Of a DNA stretch of 64,000 bases, positions 54,001 through 56,468 are shown piece after piece. The stretch is from NCBI RefSeq assembly GCF_022605725.1, contig NC_065564.1, forward strand, positions 11,262,698 through 11,326,697, written 5' to 3'. This DNA is from Anthonomus grandis grandis (Eukaryota > Arthropoda > Insecta > Coleoptera > Curculionidae). Under the pieces are notes generated by a model, which saw only the letters and a program-made list of their open reading frames with translations, did not search any database and was not told the origin of the DNA. Numbering within the stretch: the first letter of the stretch is position 1; each line of letters starts with the position of its first letter. Both the position numbers and the translations under genes were made by a program.

Positions 54001-56468
54001 AATAATCAATTCCAATTTGATATTTATAGAATAAAAACAAATACTTTTGAACACAAACTAGTGACTCTAACTATTGTTTTTAATATAAAATGGCCAGCAT
54101 GCATTTCTTGGTACATCGTTTGGTCTCATTTTCTCTAAGTAATAACAGATTCAATAAAGAAAAAGCAACAATTAAAACAATTGCTTGGGTCAATTTTCAA
54201 TTTTTATTTTATATTTTATTTTTATGACGATAAGATTATTGATAAGTTGTTTAGAAGACATAGGTTTAAAATTAATTTTTTCAAACTCTACCCTATTATA
54301 AAATAATAAAAATAAGCAAACTTTCGTTGCAATACCATATGATCTTATCTTAACATGATTTTCAGAAACAAATATATCAAAGTTCGGCCAAGTAACAACA
54401 TTTTTTAGGAAACCCAACAGATAAAATAAAGGCCAATAAAAAGTTTGGGATTTATGAAATTAATTGCAACGATTGTGACATAGTACATAGAAGAAATCAG
54501 AAGATCAAATAATGTCAGATTTAAAGAACATGTAGCACATGTGAAACATGGAAGAATTGAAAAGTCAAGTTTGACTGGACATGTTTTAAGACTGGTCACT
54601 GTATAGTGATAAACAACTTAAAATTACTTAAACCAGTTAATAATAATAGAAATATAAATACAGAGTTTTGGTTACCGGTAGTCTTACCAGTAATTTGAAT
54701 ATTACCAAAGTAAATAAAAAAAGAATATAAAGAAAAAAATACAGCTATAACAAAAGCCGGCTCTAGTTGTACTACCATAATCCAAGGAGGCGGGCGCACA
54801 TAATTAATTTTTGATAATAGGGGTCAGATTTTATTTTGAGATACATCAAATATGTTTTTTTTTTGTTTATTAGTTTTTAAATTATACTATTTAGAATATA
54901 CAGTGCATTCACGATGAAAGGATCAAATTTATTTAAAATTTATATTGTTATTTTTTTTTTTTCATTTATTTTTCACCTCGATTAATGTTGTCACTTTTTT
55001 TAAAATAAAAAAAAATAATACAGAGTGCCTCAAGTAGAAACTATGACGTCAACATTCATTTTTTTAAATAGGAAACCTTGTATATTATGTTATGAGGTTT
55101 TACAAATTCTATGATAGATTCTAAATCAATGTTTAGATTTTACAGCCTGGTAAAGTTCTTAAAAATGTTGATTATTAATTGTTGATATTTTGAAAACAAT
55201 TTAAGATTGGTATAGGGTGTTATAAATGAAATGTATATTTAGAATTTCTCATCGAATCCAAAATTGCACTAATTATGGGCTGTTCTATTTAAAAGAATAA
55301 AGTTCACAGCTGCTCAATCTTCTTGACCTACCCTGCATATTTTTCAGAAATTTAAAAACATACAAAAAAATAAAAGAGAATTGACGAGTCTGAGCATTAT
55401 TTAACCAGGTAATTGATTTACATTAAGACACGTACCTGTAAAAGGTATTTTTCCAGGCTTTTTGGACACATCATATAACGAACCAGGGCTATGATAGTTC
55501 TATTTAAATAAAATTAATAAAACTTCTCGCGGTTTACTTGTGACGCTTCCAGATAATAATCCAGTCAATCAACAAAACCGTAATTTCAGGTTGAACCTTC
55601 CTAGAGAATATGACTGTTCTCTCCTCGGAGAGATTGATGACCTAAAAGGAAGACCAACCTAACTGCCTTCGGATTGTTTTTAGAAGTTTGCAACCAACTA
55701 AAATCGATTTAGATGGTTATTATTTATATCAAAACAAAGAGATTTTGAAATTGGCAAAATTGCAATATTTTCAATCGTACAATATAAATTTTTTATAATG
55801 AATTCAAAATATTTATCATAAAATTATTTACTCATTCGGAGTTTTGTCTTGATTAGGATTTAATAAGAAAAAGTTTTTATATAGGTTATTGCCTTATTGA
55901 AAAAGATATTTTTTTCCTTGCACAGCTTCGGTTTCTGTGGCTCAAACAATATTTTGATTTGGAACTTTTGTCACTTTAAACTTTATGATAAATAAATAAT
56001 TATATTGTACTACACTATATACAGGTTGTATATTTAATGATTAGACACTATAAGATATTTGAAGACGTAATATGACAATCAAGCATCATTGAGGTTAAGA
56101 TTGGAGGCTACTGCTCGTTGTTTTTTTATATTTGGGCTCAGGTTAAGAAAAATATTTACGAGTTTAAAAGCGATTTAATAATGAAATAAAAAATGATTAC
56201 CCAATACAACCGTTTAACTATTTCTATATCCACAATAATACAGCCAGATGTAGAATTTATTTTTTTCTAACATTTCAAATTTAAAGATATTTACCTCTTT
56301 TATTTCAAATGCTGCCAAAATCTTTCCAAGAACTTCATCGTGGTTGTACATATTATAATACTTCAATACTGTTTTCTTAGAAGTTGACTCTTTATTGTCA
56401 ACTACATTATTGTTAAGAAATACTATATTGGGAGTGATTAGGTCTCGTCCAACAAATTCTGTATACAT
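5895..56468 (-). CDS. ferlin family protein (otoferlin/misfire-like), nine internal exons
   Basis: Ferlins are large multi-C2 proteins with a C-terminal membrane anchor that act in calcium-regulated membrane fusion and repair. Nine minus-strand exons are seen: 56295-56468, 35774-36022, 30209-30413, 29913-30151, 27867-27926, 25591-25727, 17662-17793, 6116-6259 and 5895-6065, together 1511 bp. Joined, they keep one open frame with matching splice phases and GT...AG borders. The order matches ferlins: LAAFEI, WGVRQLKKVN, the RRFGVYVFAG strand, DFDWWTKFYASID, an FKGS-like linker, then a C2 domain with SDAYIQVKLG and DYDMTSKDDLIGETKIDLEN. The last signature is the most diagnostic. Start codon, N-terminal C2 domains and transmembrane end lie outside. 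No transposon interrupts an exon. Drosophila misfire is a likely relative, but orthology is not tested. Confidence 0.93.
6116..6259 (-). CDS. ferlin exon (first half of the same C2 domain)
   Basis: It encodes VYCIRGLNLRPKDLNGKSDA and the strand YIQVKLG, then DRDNYIPKEVNPIFG. This is the classical first half of the ferlin C2 domain that follows the FKGS linker. The Asp in GKSDAY is a first calcium-binding loop residue in this family. Acceptor TTTTTTAG, donor GTAAACT. The phase matches both neighbouring exons. Confidence 0.93.
6705..6780. repeat. AT-dinucleotide microsatellite
   Basis: Nearly pure TA/AT alternation with a few T insertions lies in the 11.4-kb ferlin intron. Confidence 0.8.
6997..7290 (+). 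repeat. left long inverted repeat of mariner-like element
   Basis: This arm pairs with 8746-9031 in inverted orientation. The inner part starts at the TA before CCGGGTGTTATCAGAAG (7064) and runs about 225 bp. A further 65 bp outside the TA (with CCATCTGAAAG and ATAAGATGGGTATATT) also matches the outside of the right arm. The symmetry is therefore longer than the apparent transposon. Confidence 0.8.
7385..8433 (-). pseudogene. mariner-like transposase, frameshifted
   Basis: Minus-strand translation begins MPSFTNIEYRDILFIYDVAN followed by GNSREASREYALRFPNRRQP, the usual N-terminal helix-turn-helix of a widespread insect mariner-like family. After a frameshift it continues with RRIGAALRIHHFTVHTVLKK and LHPFHLKKVQDLLP, then IFWTDEATFT (first catalytic Asp), NNHIWHTEDPHA, FQMDGCPVHN (second Asp) and, after another shift, WPPRSPDLTPLDFYAWG (third acidic residue). 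At least two frameshifts plus a stop near 7935 separate the pieces, so no full protein can be made. The catalytic motifs themselves survive, so the copy is only moderately old. Confidence 0.9.
8546..8745 (+). pseudogene. inverted fragment of the same transposase N-terminus
   Basis: On the plus strand, KYRNMLFVYGFSNGNLWS matches the minus-strand transposase start IEYRDILFIYDVANGNSRE at 8433-8370. It is a second, head-to-head copy of the first codons, running directly into the right terminal repeat. This looks like the junction of a deletion derivative (N-terminus joined to the terminal repeat) fused to the longer copy. Confidence 0.7.
8746..9031 (-). repeat. right long inverted repeat of mariner-like element
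   Basis: Inverted partner of 6997-7290. The inner part ends CACCCGGTA at 8966. Similarity continues outward through ATACCCATCTTATAATAAAT and TTTCAGATGG. Confidence 0.8.
9032..11140. other. intron sequence without recognisable gene
   Basis: AT-rich sequence inside the 11.4-kb ferlin intron. The open frame at 9573-9821 has no family signature, and no RNA gene or splice-bounded exon was recognised. Confidence 0.5.
11150..11410 (-). pseudogene. mariner-like transposase fragment
   Basis: Minus-strand translation gives DQIFIPGNFDGDLYAKILQR followed by IEPLIVQEFG and, after an in-frame stop, FQQNAALPHYV. This matches the stretch before and at the second catalytic Asp of mariner-like transposases (usually WFQQDGAPPHY). 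Here that Asp reads Asn. No terminal repeats were found. It is a short dead fragment. Confidence 0.6.
11411..13970. other. intron sequence without recognisable gene
   Basis: No reliable gene. An open frame at 11614-11799 (minus) could be the N-terminal part of the transposase fragment next to it, but I cannot show this. At 13090-13170 (plus) DDCSAYNAVRVKEFL weakly resembles a mariner second-Asp region. A short inverted repeat AATGGTT...AACCATT lies near 13290-13326. Confidence 0.4.
13980..14022. repeat. possible Penelope-like tail motif
   Basis: The string CTACACGTGTTTCGCTCC followed by ATCATCAGG resembles a motif seen at the ends of many Penelope-like elements (CACGTGTTTCG ... CATCATCAG). 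This rests on memory of the motif; no coding part of such an element is adjacent. Confidence 0.35.
14127..14370. repeat. near-perfect palindrome (fold-back element) with tRNA-like centre
   Basis: The left arm 14127-14218 and right arm 14279-14370 are inverted copies of about 92 bp that differ at about one position, separated by 60 bp. The centre plus the start of the right arm reads like a tRNA. An A-box-like TGGCCTATGGGTTAGACGC is followed by an anticodon-arm-like GCGCGCCTGTGAATC and a B-box-like GGTTGCTGGATCGTTTCCC. The B-box-like part is also present, inverted, in the left arm. It could be a tRNA-derived SINE turned into a fold-back unit, or a recent inverted duplication. It lies just upstream of a mariner fragment. 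Confidence 0.85.
14455..15090 (+). pseudogene. mariner-like transposase relic
   Basis: On the plus strand, GNDFNRRVEFCMWVLDKV and FFNSVLFSDEFCTF match the region around the first catalytic Asp. After a gap of lost sequence, PIEWPPRFPDLTAPGFFLWG and YVRDSFFRPHQKYE match the C-terminal catalytic block. There the third acidic residue region reads TAPGFF instead of TPLDFF. The middle domain is missing and several stops intervene. Confidence 0.8.
15091..17040. other. intron sequence without recognisable gene
   Basis: No supported gene. A less AT-rich patch at 15140-15215 and another at 16490-16580 stand out only by composition. TACGCGGTGTATCAAAAAAG near 15728 looks like the end of a mariner/MITE-type element but has no partner that I can find. 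Confidence 0.45.
17045..17240 (+). pseudogene. mariner-like transposase fragment
   Basis: Plus-strand QQGGRPAHNANMVGNLLQ is followed about 30 codons later by FSDLSPIHFFLQGYLAENK. These correspond to the second catalytic region (QQDGAPPHN; here Asp is Gly) and the C-terminal SPDLTPLDFFLWGYL block. No terminal repeats were identified. Confidence 0.6.
17241..17661. other. intron sequence, nothing recognised
   Basis: AT-rich intron DNA between a mariner fragment and the ferlin exon at 17662. The minus-strand open frame at 17196-17414 has no family signature. Confidence 0.5.
17662..17793 (-). CDS. ferlin exon (linker before the central C2 domain)
   Basis: It encodes SVKIYKWPPEDGDENNYVTP and ends in NTPMQYVLR, matching the stretch after the KGS linker where ferlins read FKG-S...YP.PE and then PVQVLVRVY. 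Acceptor TTATTTGCAG, donor GTAAGTAGC. Phases agree with the flanking exons (GG|T, Gly on entry; AG|G, Arg on exit). Confidence 0.9.
17994..18656 (-). pseudogene. non-LTR retrotransposon RT C-terminal relic
   Basis: Minus-strand SKSKFCIFGKKC and RISINKERIAYKTKISYLDT, followed by VNLNFHSHAVYVIRKLSKKI, match the segment after the RT active site of Jockey-like elements (K.K.MVFG ... IKYLG ... L.F..H). Further along (18200-18014) DKYNTRNCDNLILTNRFYRF matches their C-terminal YNTR motif. Stops and a frameshift lie between. It abuts the start of the Gypsy gag at about 18656 in head-to-head orientation. Confidence 0.75.
18657..19225 (+). pseudogene. Ty3/Gypsy Gag (capsid-like) fragment
   Basis: An open frame of about 186 codons, without a clear ATG at its upstream end. 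LTLFLDALTLLKANIE, TKLIGKARDLVRD, LVGLKQRRNDEKYLSEMEGL and AYIGEGVSEQVAETYTT match the capsid-like Gag of a Gypsy group common in insects. No zinc knuckle is seen after it. Its upstream end is cut off by the opposite-facing non-LTR relic. Confidence 0.75.
19461..19985 (+). pseudogene. Ty3/Gypsy integrase C-terminal part
   Basis: SDGMVERFNRTMETYLRMVV contains the third catalytic residue (E of MVERFNR). After a stop comes SIGKSPAKVVFGDEFRLPLD. A later frame gives the C-terminal tail with VVYGIQRR and IARLAPYHD, the standard end of 412/mdg1-like pols. Protease, RT, RNase H and most of the integrase are missing between here and the gag at 18657-19225, so the element carries a large internal deletion. 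Confidence 0.8.
19991..20024. repeat. 13-bp perfect hairpin after integrase
   Basis: CTCGGAAGCTGTT (19991-20003) and AACAGCTTCCGAG (20012-20024) form a perfect 13-bp stem with an 8-nt loop, right behind the end of the Gypsy integrase. Confidence 0.75.
20042..20560 (+). repeat. candidate polypurine tract and 3' LTR of the deleted Gypsy element
   Basis: A purine tract GAGAGGGGAGC (20042-20052) lies where a polypurine tract would prime plus-strand synthesis. The following 500 bp contain AATAAA near 20538. No upstream LTR copy was found, so the LTR call is tentative. Confidence 0.35.
20665..20700. repeat. 11-bp hairpin
   Basis: CGTTGATTGAA (20665-20675) and TTCAATCAACG (20690-20700) are exact inverted repeats around a 14-nt loop. 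Function unknown. Confidence 0.6.
21070..21327 (+). CDS. unidentified 85-codon open frame (fragment or exon)
   Basis: This frame has protein-like composition in AT-rich DNA but contains no Met. It includes TELYCTFKSGGRTLGVRTYV and LQRIGYADYRHNN. A partly overlapping frame (20906-21130) could be its upstream part after a frameshift. I do not recognise the family; a fragment of a mobile-element protein is the safest guess. The strand is opposite to ferlin. Confidence 0.3.
   Translation, partial: FKIYSKAKTHLVQSAYNENIDNLITELYCTFKSGGRTLGVRTYVSSVLWYLGYSRHENHIQYPSDALLQRIGYADYRHNNIKIID
21340..24370. other. intron sequence without recognisable gene
   Basis: Long AT-rich stretch in the 7.8-kb ferlin intron. 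ACAGGGTGTTAGTATTGCG at about 23274 looks like the end of a mariner/MITE-type repeat, and the following 130 bp resemble repeat DNA, but no partner end was found. Confidence 0.45.
24374..24819 (-). pseudogene. mariner-like transposase C-terminal half
   Basis: Minus strand, two frames. LLTSKFYLHFLNRAIKY and RIFRLAKDYLNQIYHKQWIG match the central region and the NRWIG step. In the second frame SKTLELNSIDFFLNLRYKTS and IINEFETIRNTSELFQKNV match the SPDLNPIDFFLWG block and the C-terminal helix of insect mariner-like transposases. The second-Asp region is lost and the copy is degraded. Confidence 0.75.
25201..25310. repeat. dispersed direct repeat, copy 1
   Basis: About 110 bp starting AATCGAGTACTATTTTACTT is repeated in direct orientation at 26805-26918 with only a few differences. 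The two copies flank the ferlin exon at 25591-25727. Identity of the repeat unknown. Confidence 0.75.
25591..25727 (-). CDS. ferlin exon (FEDW-like region and KGS linker)
   Basis: It encodes VFPNELENQAEFEGFSDILT and SFEIFKGKRTGDEILDEQLT, matching the ferlin segment that reads like YP.ELE..FDNFEDWL.TF.L..GK in vertebrates, and ends in LKG, which continues into the next exon as KGS. Acceptor ATTTTTTAG, donor GTAAATATT. Confidence 0.92.
26390..26565 (-). pseudogene. non-LTR (Loa/R1-like) RT C-terminal fragment
   Basis: Minus strand GSQKLGLKTKMKLMA, then in another frame LYNVVVRSLLPYGSIALEFQ, resembles the thumb region of Loa/R1-type elements (GL.PK...W.Y..VVRP...YG....W). It is short and frameshifted. 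Confidence 0.45.
26805..26918. repeat. dispersed direct repeat, copy 2
   Basis: Direct copy of 25201-25310, beginning AATCGAGTACTATTTGACTT. Confidence 0.75.
27867..27926 (-). CDS. ferlin exon (60 bp, basic linker)
   Basis: It encodes EVDSNLKKNQIPPSHRRKLK, the variable linker between the WWTKFYASID motif and the VFPNELE region. In frame on both sides. Acceptor TTTGTTTTAG, donor GTAATTATT. Confidence 0.85.
27928..29125. other. intron sequence with a short unassigned open frame
   Basis: No recognised gene. A plus-strand frame from about 28018 starts MSELFDLDIDITVENLYNLR and stops near 28185. A second open frame at 28477-28659 has no family signature. They may be remnants of one mobile-element protein, but nothing proves it. 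Confidence 0.35.
29130..29480 (+). pseudogene. RNase H domain relic of a non-LTR retrotransposon
   Basis: Plus-strand TAWYTDGS, with VPGHLW about 90 codons later and an intervening LNLLIAKPLMQL, matches the RNase H domain of Loa/R1-type elements (YTDGS ... A..AL ... WVPGH). The SDS motif and several other residues are lost, and stops are frequent. Confidence 0.6.
29913..30151 (-). CDS. ferlin exon (acidic linker and DWW motif)
   Basis: It encodes SEIFVDNWDKALIKKDEPLP, a basic stretch, then DDQEEDEADFDWWTKFYASI followed by D. The E/D-rich run ending in DWW(S/T)K(F/Y)(F/Y)ASI is a ferlin hallmark. Acceptor ATTATCTGTAG, donor GTGAGTATAG. The first two bases complete an AGT codon from the previous exon across a 57-bp intron (30152-30208). 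Confidence 0.93.
30209..30413 (-). CDS. ferlin exon (C2 strand FDSRRFGVYVFAG)
   Basis: It encodes NMPCQEKYPDAFQFKLFDSR, then RFGVYVFAGISISDTTPFLF, matching ferlin VDCRAFGRYTLVG and the following insertion. Acceptor AAACATTTTAG, donor GTAAATGTT. The preceding exon ends on a codon boundary; this one ends one base into a codon. Confidence 0.92.
30546..31150 (-). pseudogene. mariner-like transposase 3' fragment with one element end
   Basis: Reading minus from about 31145, the translation gives GPIKWPARSPDITPLDFFLW, GHLKSNVFTP, then after a stop SLDELRQCIIDSCHDIPQHV and CLAKNGEHFEHLLK, a standard C-terminus of insect mariner-like transposases. The stop separates P and SES. The far side ends in GGGTGTTCATTTAAAAACTT at about 30549 next to TATA, like the terminal repeat of such an element. 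The 5' half is missing. Confidence 0.8.
31151..33585. other. intron sequence without recognisable gene
   Basis: AT-rich intron. A less AT-rich patch at 31890-32130 has no family match. The frame at 32309-32557 is probably chance. Confidence 0.45.
33586..33902 (+). CDS. candidate two-exon small secreted peptide, start not found
   Basis: The first exon (open from about 33588 to 33744) contains SKFSLNIFLLILLISLVQVK, a signal-peptide-like hydrophobic segment. It is followed by a basic stretch with dibasic-type sites (RSYKKG, RSRKS). A strong donor (ATTG|GTAAGT) at 33745 and an acceptor (ATATTTTTAG) at 33828 bound an 84-bp intron. Splicing (G|TT, Val) continues as VNEDSFFDNLFDEYDLKLCF and ends FLCK with TAA at 33900, overlapping AATAAA. 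The tail has two Cys in a CFFLC loop. No in-frame ATG precedes the signal segment, so a 5' exon or decay must be assumed. It is nested in a ferlin intron on the opposite strand. I cannot assign it to a neuropeptide family. Confidence 0.35.
33905..35773. other. intron sequence without recognisable gene
   Basis: No firm gene. At 34220-34540 the minus strand has coherent two-frame protein-like sequence (for example SARVDDLLKQFNDAHG), perhaps a decayed retrotransposon Gag, but I cannot place it. Confidence 0.4.
35774..36022 (-). CDS. ferlin exon (WG-RQLKKVN C2 region)
   Basis: It encodes ISQAAKAPEDEILPVPSYLK, then YKVEILFWGVRQLKKVNMIR and RPRVTFFCGNKSIDSTVIEN, ending NFTNNVCSIII. This corresponds to the vertebrate motif FWGLRELKRVNL...RPRVDIECAG...S..I.N.KKNPNF. 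Acceptor TTCTCATTTCAG, donor GTAAGTATT. Both borders fall between codons. Confidence 0.95.
36281..36648 (+). repeat. BEL 5' LTR, first part
   Basis: It starts TGTTGGAAACAAATCC and matches the 3' LTR from 47125 until TTTCTTTTA, where a DNA transposon interrupts it. The LTR resumes at 39471. Confidence 0.9.
36649..39470 (+). mobile_element. IS630/Tc1-type DNA transposon inserted in the BEL 5' LTR
   Basis: It is flanked by terminal inverted repeats of about 40 bp, 36649-36690 and 39431-39470. They share CAGTTCAGAGATCT and TTAGAATCTTTGATGTG. It sits in a TATA of the LTR, as the intact 3' LTR shows (TTCTTTTATATTGAAG), consistent with TA targeting. It is 2.8 kb long and carries a broken transposase on the plus strand. 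It inserted after the BEL element did. Confidence 0.88.
37472..38571 (+). pseudogene. DDE_3-type transposase with internal deletion
   Basis: Three plus-strand pieces. At 37472-37747 is an N-terminal region ending in a helix-turn-helix-like QKTVVLTGVPYSTICYFVKK. At 37750-38041 is a second HTH-like part with LTLHRYLIKLGFKFKMVNKR. At 38086-38571 is the catalytic C-terminal half with IVMDNASYHSR (second Asp) and FNPIELIWGQLKRR (Glu). Stops lie at about 37745 and 38039. The stretch that should hold the first catalytic Asp (LDETW-type) is missing between 38041 and 38086, so the protein is dead. It is related to the transposase at 50900-52237. Confidence 0.85.
39471..39524 (+). repeat. BEL 5' LTR, second part
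   Basis: It continues the LTR with ATATTGAAGCAGTTACATC and ends GGGCATGCACA, matching 47491-47544 with a few substitutions. Confidence 0.9.
39525..40185 (+). promoter_or_regulatory. BEL leader with possible primer site, repeats and CTCF-like motifs
   Basis: Just after the LTR, TGGTATTTCGAGCC (39531-39544) sits where the tRNA primer binding site should be; the tRNA is not identified. The leader is less AT-rich than its surroundings and holds CCAGATGGCGCCACCT (39765-39780) and GGTGGCGACACCTAGCGG (39654-39671), which resemble CTCF sites. From about 39955 to 40070 a unit like GTACATTTA.TGATTTT recurs several times. A TATA-free promoter inside the leader is possible but not shown. Confidence 0.45.
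40186..41237 (+). pseudogene. BEL Gag, frameshifted
   Basis: It starts MSPPESTELKRLKSKKKQAI at 40186. A frameshift near 40370 and another near 40480 lead into LNRLNIPIFDDTLIEFKPFI, the BEL core LP.F.G....F..F...VH. It continues through VEKLCHLKLHLKGEPLSLIN to a stop near 40888, and ends with a zinc knuckle CPYCSLTNHKLFYC (C-x2-C-x4-H-x4-C; 41172-41213). At least three breaks make it non-functional as a single protein. Confidence 0.85.
41238..44010 (+). pseudogene. BEL Pol: protease, reverse transcriptase, RNase H, frameshifted
   Basis: Cys-rich fingers (CKLCLSSHLGKCK, CTKCQRSHNVLLH) lead into the protease, whose DTGSQ motif reads VTGSQ because codon 41528-41530 is GTC. RT begins with KTTKLRVVLDGS (about 42340). 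It shifts frame at about 42390, and the catalytic box YVDD is intact at 42712-42723. A further shift occurs near 42765. RNase H has VGYCDASTIAYGAV, TVPRLELNAAV, YSDSTIVLAWI and, after a stop, NPADMLSRGL. The chain ends at GILRVGGRLQNAKIS and HPM (43930-44000), just before the zinc-binding part of the integrase, where unrelated DNA begins. Confidence 0.9.
44486..44511. repeat. GC-rich perfect hairpin 1
   Basis: GCACACGGGGC and GCCCCGTGTGC form an 11-bp perfect stem around the 4-nt loop GGTA. Confidence 0.9.
44525..44554. repeat. GC-rich hairpin 2
   Basis: GCGCACATGGGGC and GCCCCGTGTGCGC form a 13-bp stem with a single T/G position that could wobble in RNA, around the loop GGCA. GCGCACATG recurs directly after it (44551) and again at 44574. 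Confidence 0.9.
44691..44746. repeat. GC-rich hairpin 3 with 26-bp stem
   Basis: Arms 44691-44716 and 44721-44746 pair at 25 of 26 positions around the loop GGGA. The inner part (ACGCGGGGC / GCCCCGCGT) is GC-rich; the outer part (AAATTATAGGCACAA) is not. Confidence 0.9.
45430..46541 (+). pseudogene. BEL integrase and C-terminal domain
   Basis: It resumes with LVIQREHLRLMHAGPRHVLS. It has the zinc-binding H..H..C..C part (KCVTCFKHKA). The catalytic core has GVDFCGPF (Asp 45661-45663), FCDNGSTFKG (Asp 45859-45861) and GGLWEAGVKSAK (Glu 46012-46014), so the DDE triad is intact. BEL-type NSRPLMPMS and LTPENFLVG follow. A frameshift at about 46272 leads to QQHFWEKWHKDYLAQLQQ and the C-terminal chain ending KIAVLPIN at 46541. 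The 1.4-kb insert removes continuity with RT. Confidence 0.92.
46610..47080. repeat. degenerate minisatellite in BEL 3' untranslated region
   Basis: Between the pol stop and the 3' LTR, a unit like AGTCAAATAATTTTTAAGACT recurs many times at irregular 25-45 bp spacing with drift. It has no coding potential. Confidence 0.7.
47125..47544 (+). repeat. BEL 3' LTR
   Basis: 420 bp, TGTTGGAAAC...GGGCATGCACA, uninterrupted. It gives the reference for the split 5' LTR and is followed by the ACCAG duplication. Confidence 0.92.
47550..48295. other. no recognised gene; perhaps 5' region of the next retrotransposon
   Basis: The sequence becomes less AT-rich toward 47880-48300, matching the composition of the non-LTR relic that follows. 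Open frames at 47923-48111 and 48105-48290 have no family signature. Confidence 0.4.
48300..48838 (+). pseudogene. non-LTR retrotransposon ORF1 fragment
   Basis: Two frames carry protein-like sequence: MAPEPLNQVSGMMSTDSLVG (48327-48539) and a second that ends with ITLWKLNGTKRKRLVKLRAE followed by GKDYNAQ (48536-48838). The latter resembles the end of ORF1 or the join to the endonuclease in Loa/R1-type elements, by style only. It is followed immediately by the RT C-terminus, so endonuclease and most RT are deleted. Confidence 0.5.
48839..49760 (+). pseudogene. Loa/R1-like RT C-terminus and RNase H relic
   Basis: Plus strand: YKTVIVLFTRKRNMGELKLP, AKYLGITLDRTLNWNSHFYE, then the thumb region QWLYTQVMRPTISYGSMVWW, AMKELFGLTPLHTYL and, near 49680-49720, YSNSQAVLKALESFT from an RNase H domain. 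This order is that of Loa/R1-type non-LTR elements. Multiple stops and frameshifts. Confidence 0.8.
49761..50625. other. no gene recognised; two weak direct repeats
   Basis: ATGGATTTGAGA.GGTTTG-like sequence occurs at about 50226 and again at about 50372, a possible MITE or tandem unit. The rest is AT-rich with no supported gene. Confidence 0.4.
50900..52237 (+). pseudogene. DDE_3-type transposase with a single in-frame stop
   Basis: ATG at 50900 follows a short leader. The N-terminus has an HTH with PKNVQEEVAKAFGISLRMVQ, then a basic stretch KKEKKCRRKRPKAE. One TAA at 51194-51196 interrupts the frame, which then continues open to 52237 (about 445 codons in all). The second HTH is GLSALSKLIKSIGFRYKK. 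The catalytic triad is VVFLDETWIF (Asp), LIVLDNASYHSR (Asp) and AIELIWA (Glu); relatives read NPIELIW, so this copy has SAIELIW. The acidic Ser-rich tail ends DNDSYN. The single stop in an otherwise open frame suggests a recent loss of activity, a rare sequence error, or an allele. Confidence 0.88.
52270..52475 (-). repeat. inverted duplicate of the transposase 5' coding region
   Basis: This stretch is the reverse complement of about 50960-51171 with scattered differences; AACAATCTTATT and GAAGATTTAAGTGAATGTGT are among the strings visible in inverted form. It lies just after the transposase stop, in the opposite orientation. Confidence 0.85.
52538..52791. repeat. two direct 75-bp repeats, 179 bp apart
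   Basis: AAGCTAAGTAAATAAATTGG followed by TGAATGC.CTGGGAGATAGA.ATGCCCG.CGCATT occurs at 52538-52612 and 52717-52791 with few differences. Subterminal repeats of the transposon are one explanation. Confidence 0.8.
53866..54800 (+). pseudogene. Penelope-like element fragment (RT end and GIY-YIG part)
   Basis: From 53866, NIHNFVEQLNNYFPSIKFTF and NGFLDTLVIKINNQFQFDIY match the Penelope-type RT just after its YVDD box, which is cut off. After a frameshift ASMHFLVHRLVSFSLSNNRF continues the RT. Near 54447, GIYEINCNDCD is the GIY half of the GIY-YIG endonuclease; the YIG half is destroyed (VHRRNQK). Then VRFKEHVAHVKHGRIEKSSL matches the conserved R..EH helix, and LKLLKPVNNNRNINTEFWLP the tail. Truncated and frameshifted. 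Confidence 0.85.
54801..56294. other. intron sequence without recognisable gene
   Basis: AT-rich DNA between the Penelope fragment and the ferlin exon. Poly-T and poly-A runs near 54945-55020. No supported gene. Confidence 0.5.
56295..56468 (-). CDS. ferlin exon (end of a C2 domain, LAAFEI motif)
   Basis: Most upstream ferlin exon in the window. It encodes MYTEFVGRDLITPNIVFLNN and ends YNHDEVLGKILAAFEIKE, matching ferlin DEFLGR... and ...GELLAAFEL. Acceptor CTATTTTTAG, donor GTAAATATC. The ATG at its first codon is internal Met, not a start. The next coding exon lies 20.3 kb away at 36022. Confidence 0.9.
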
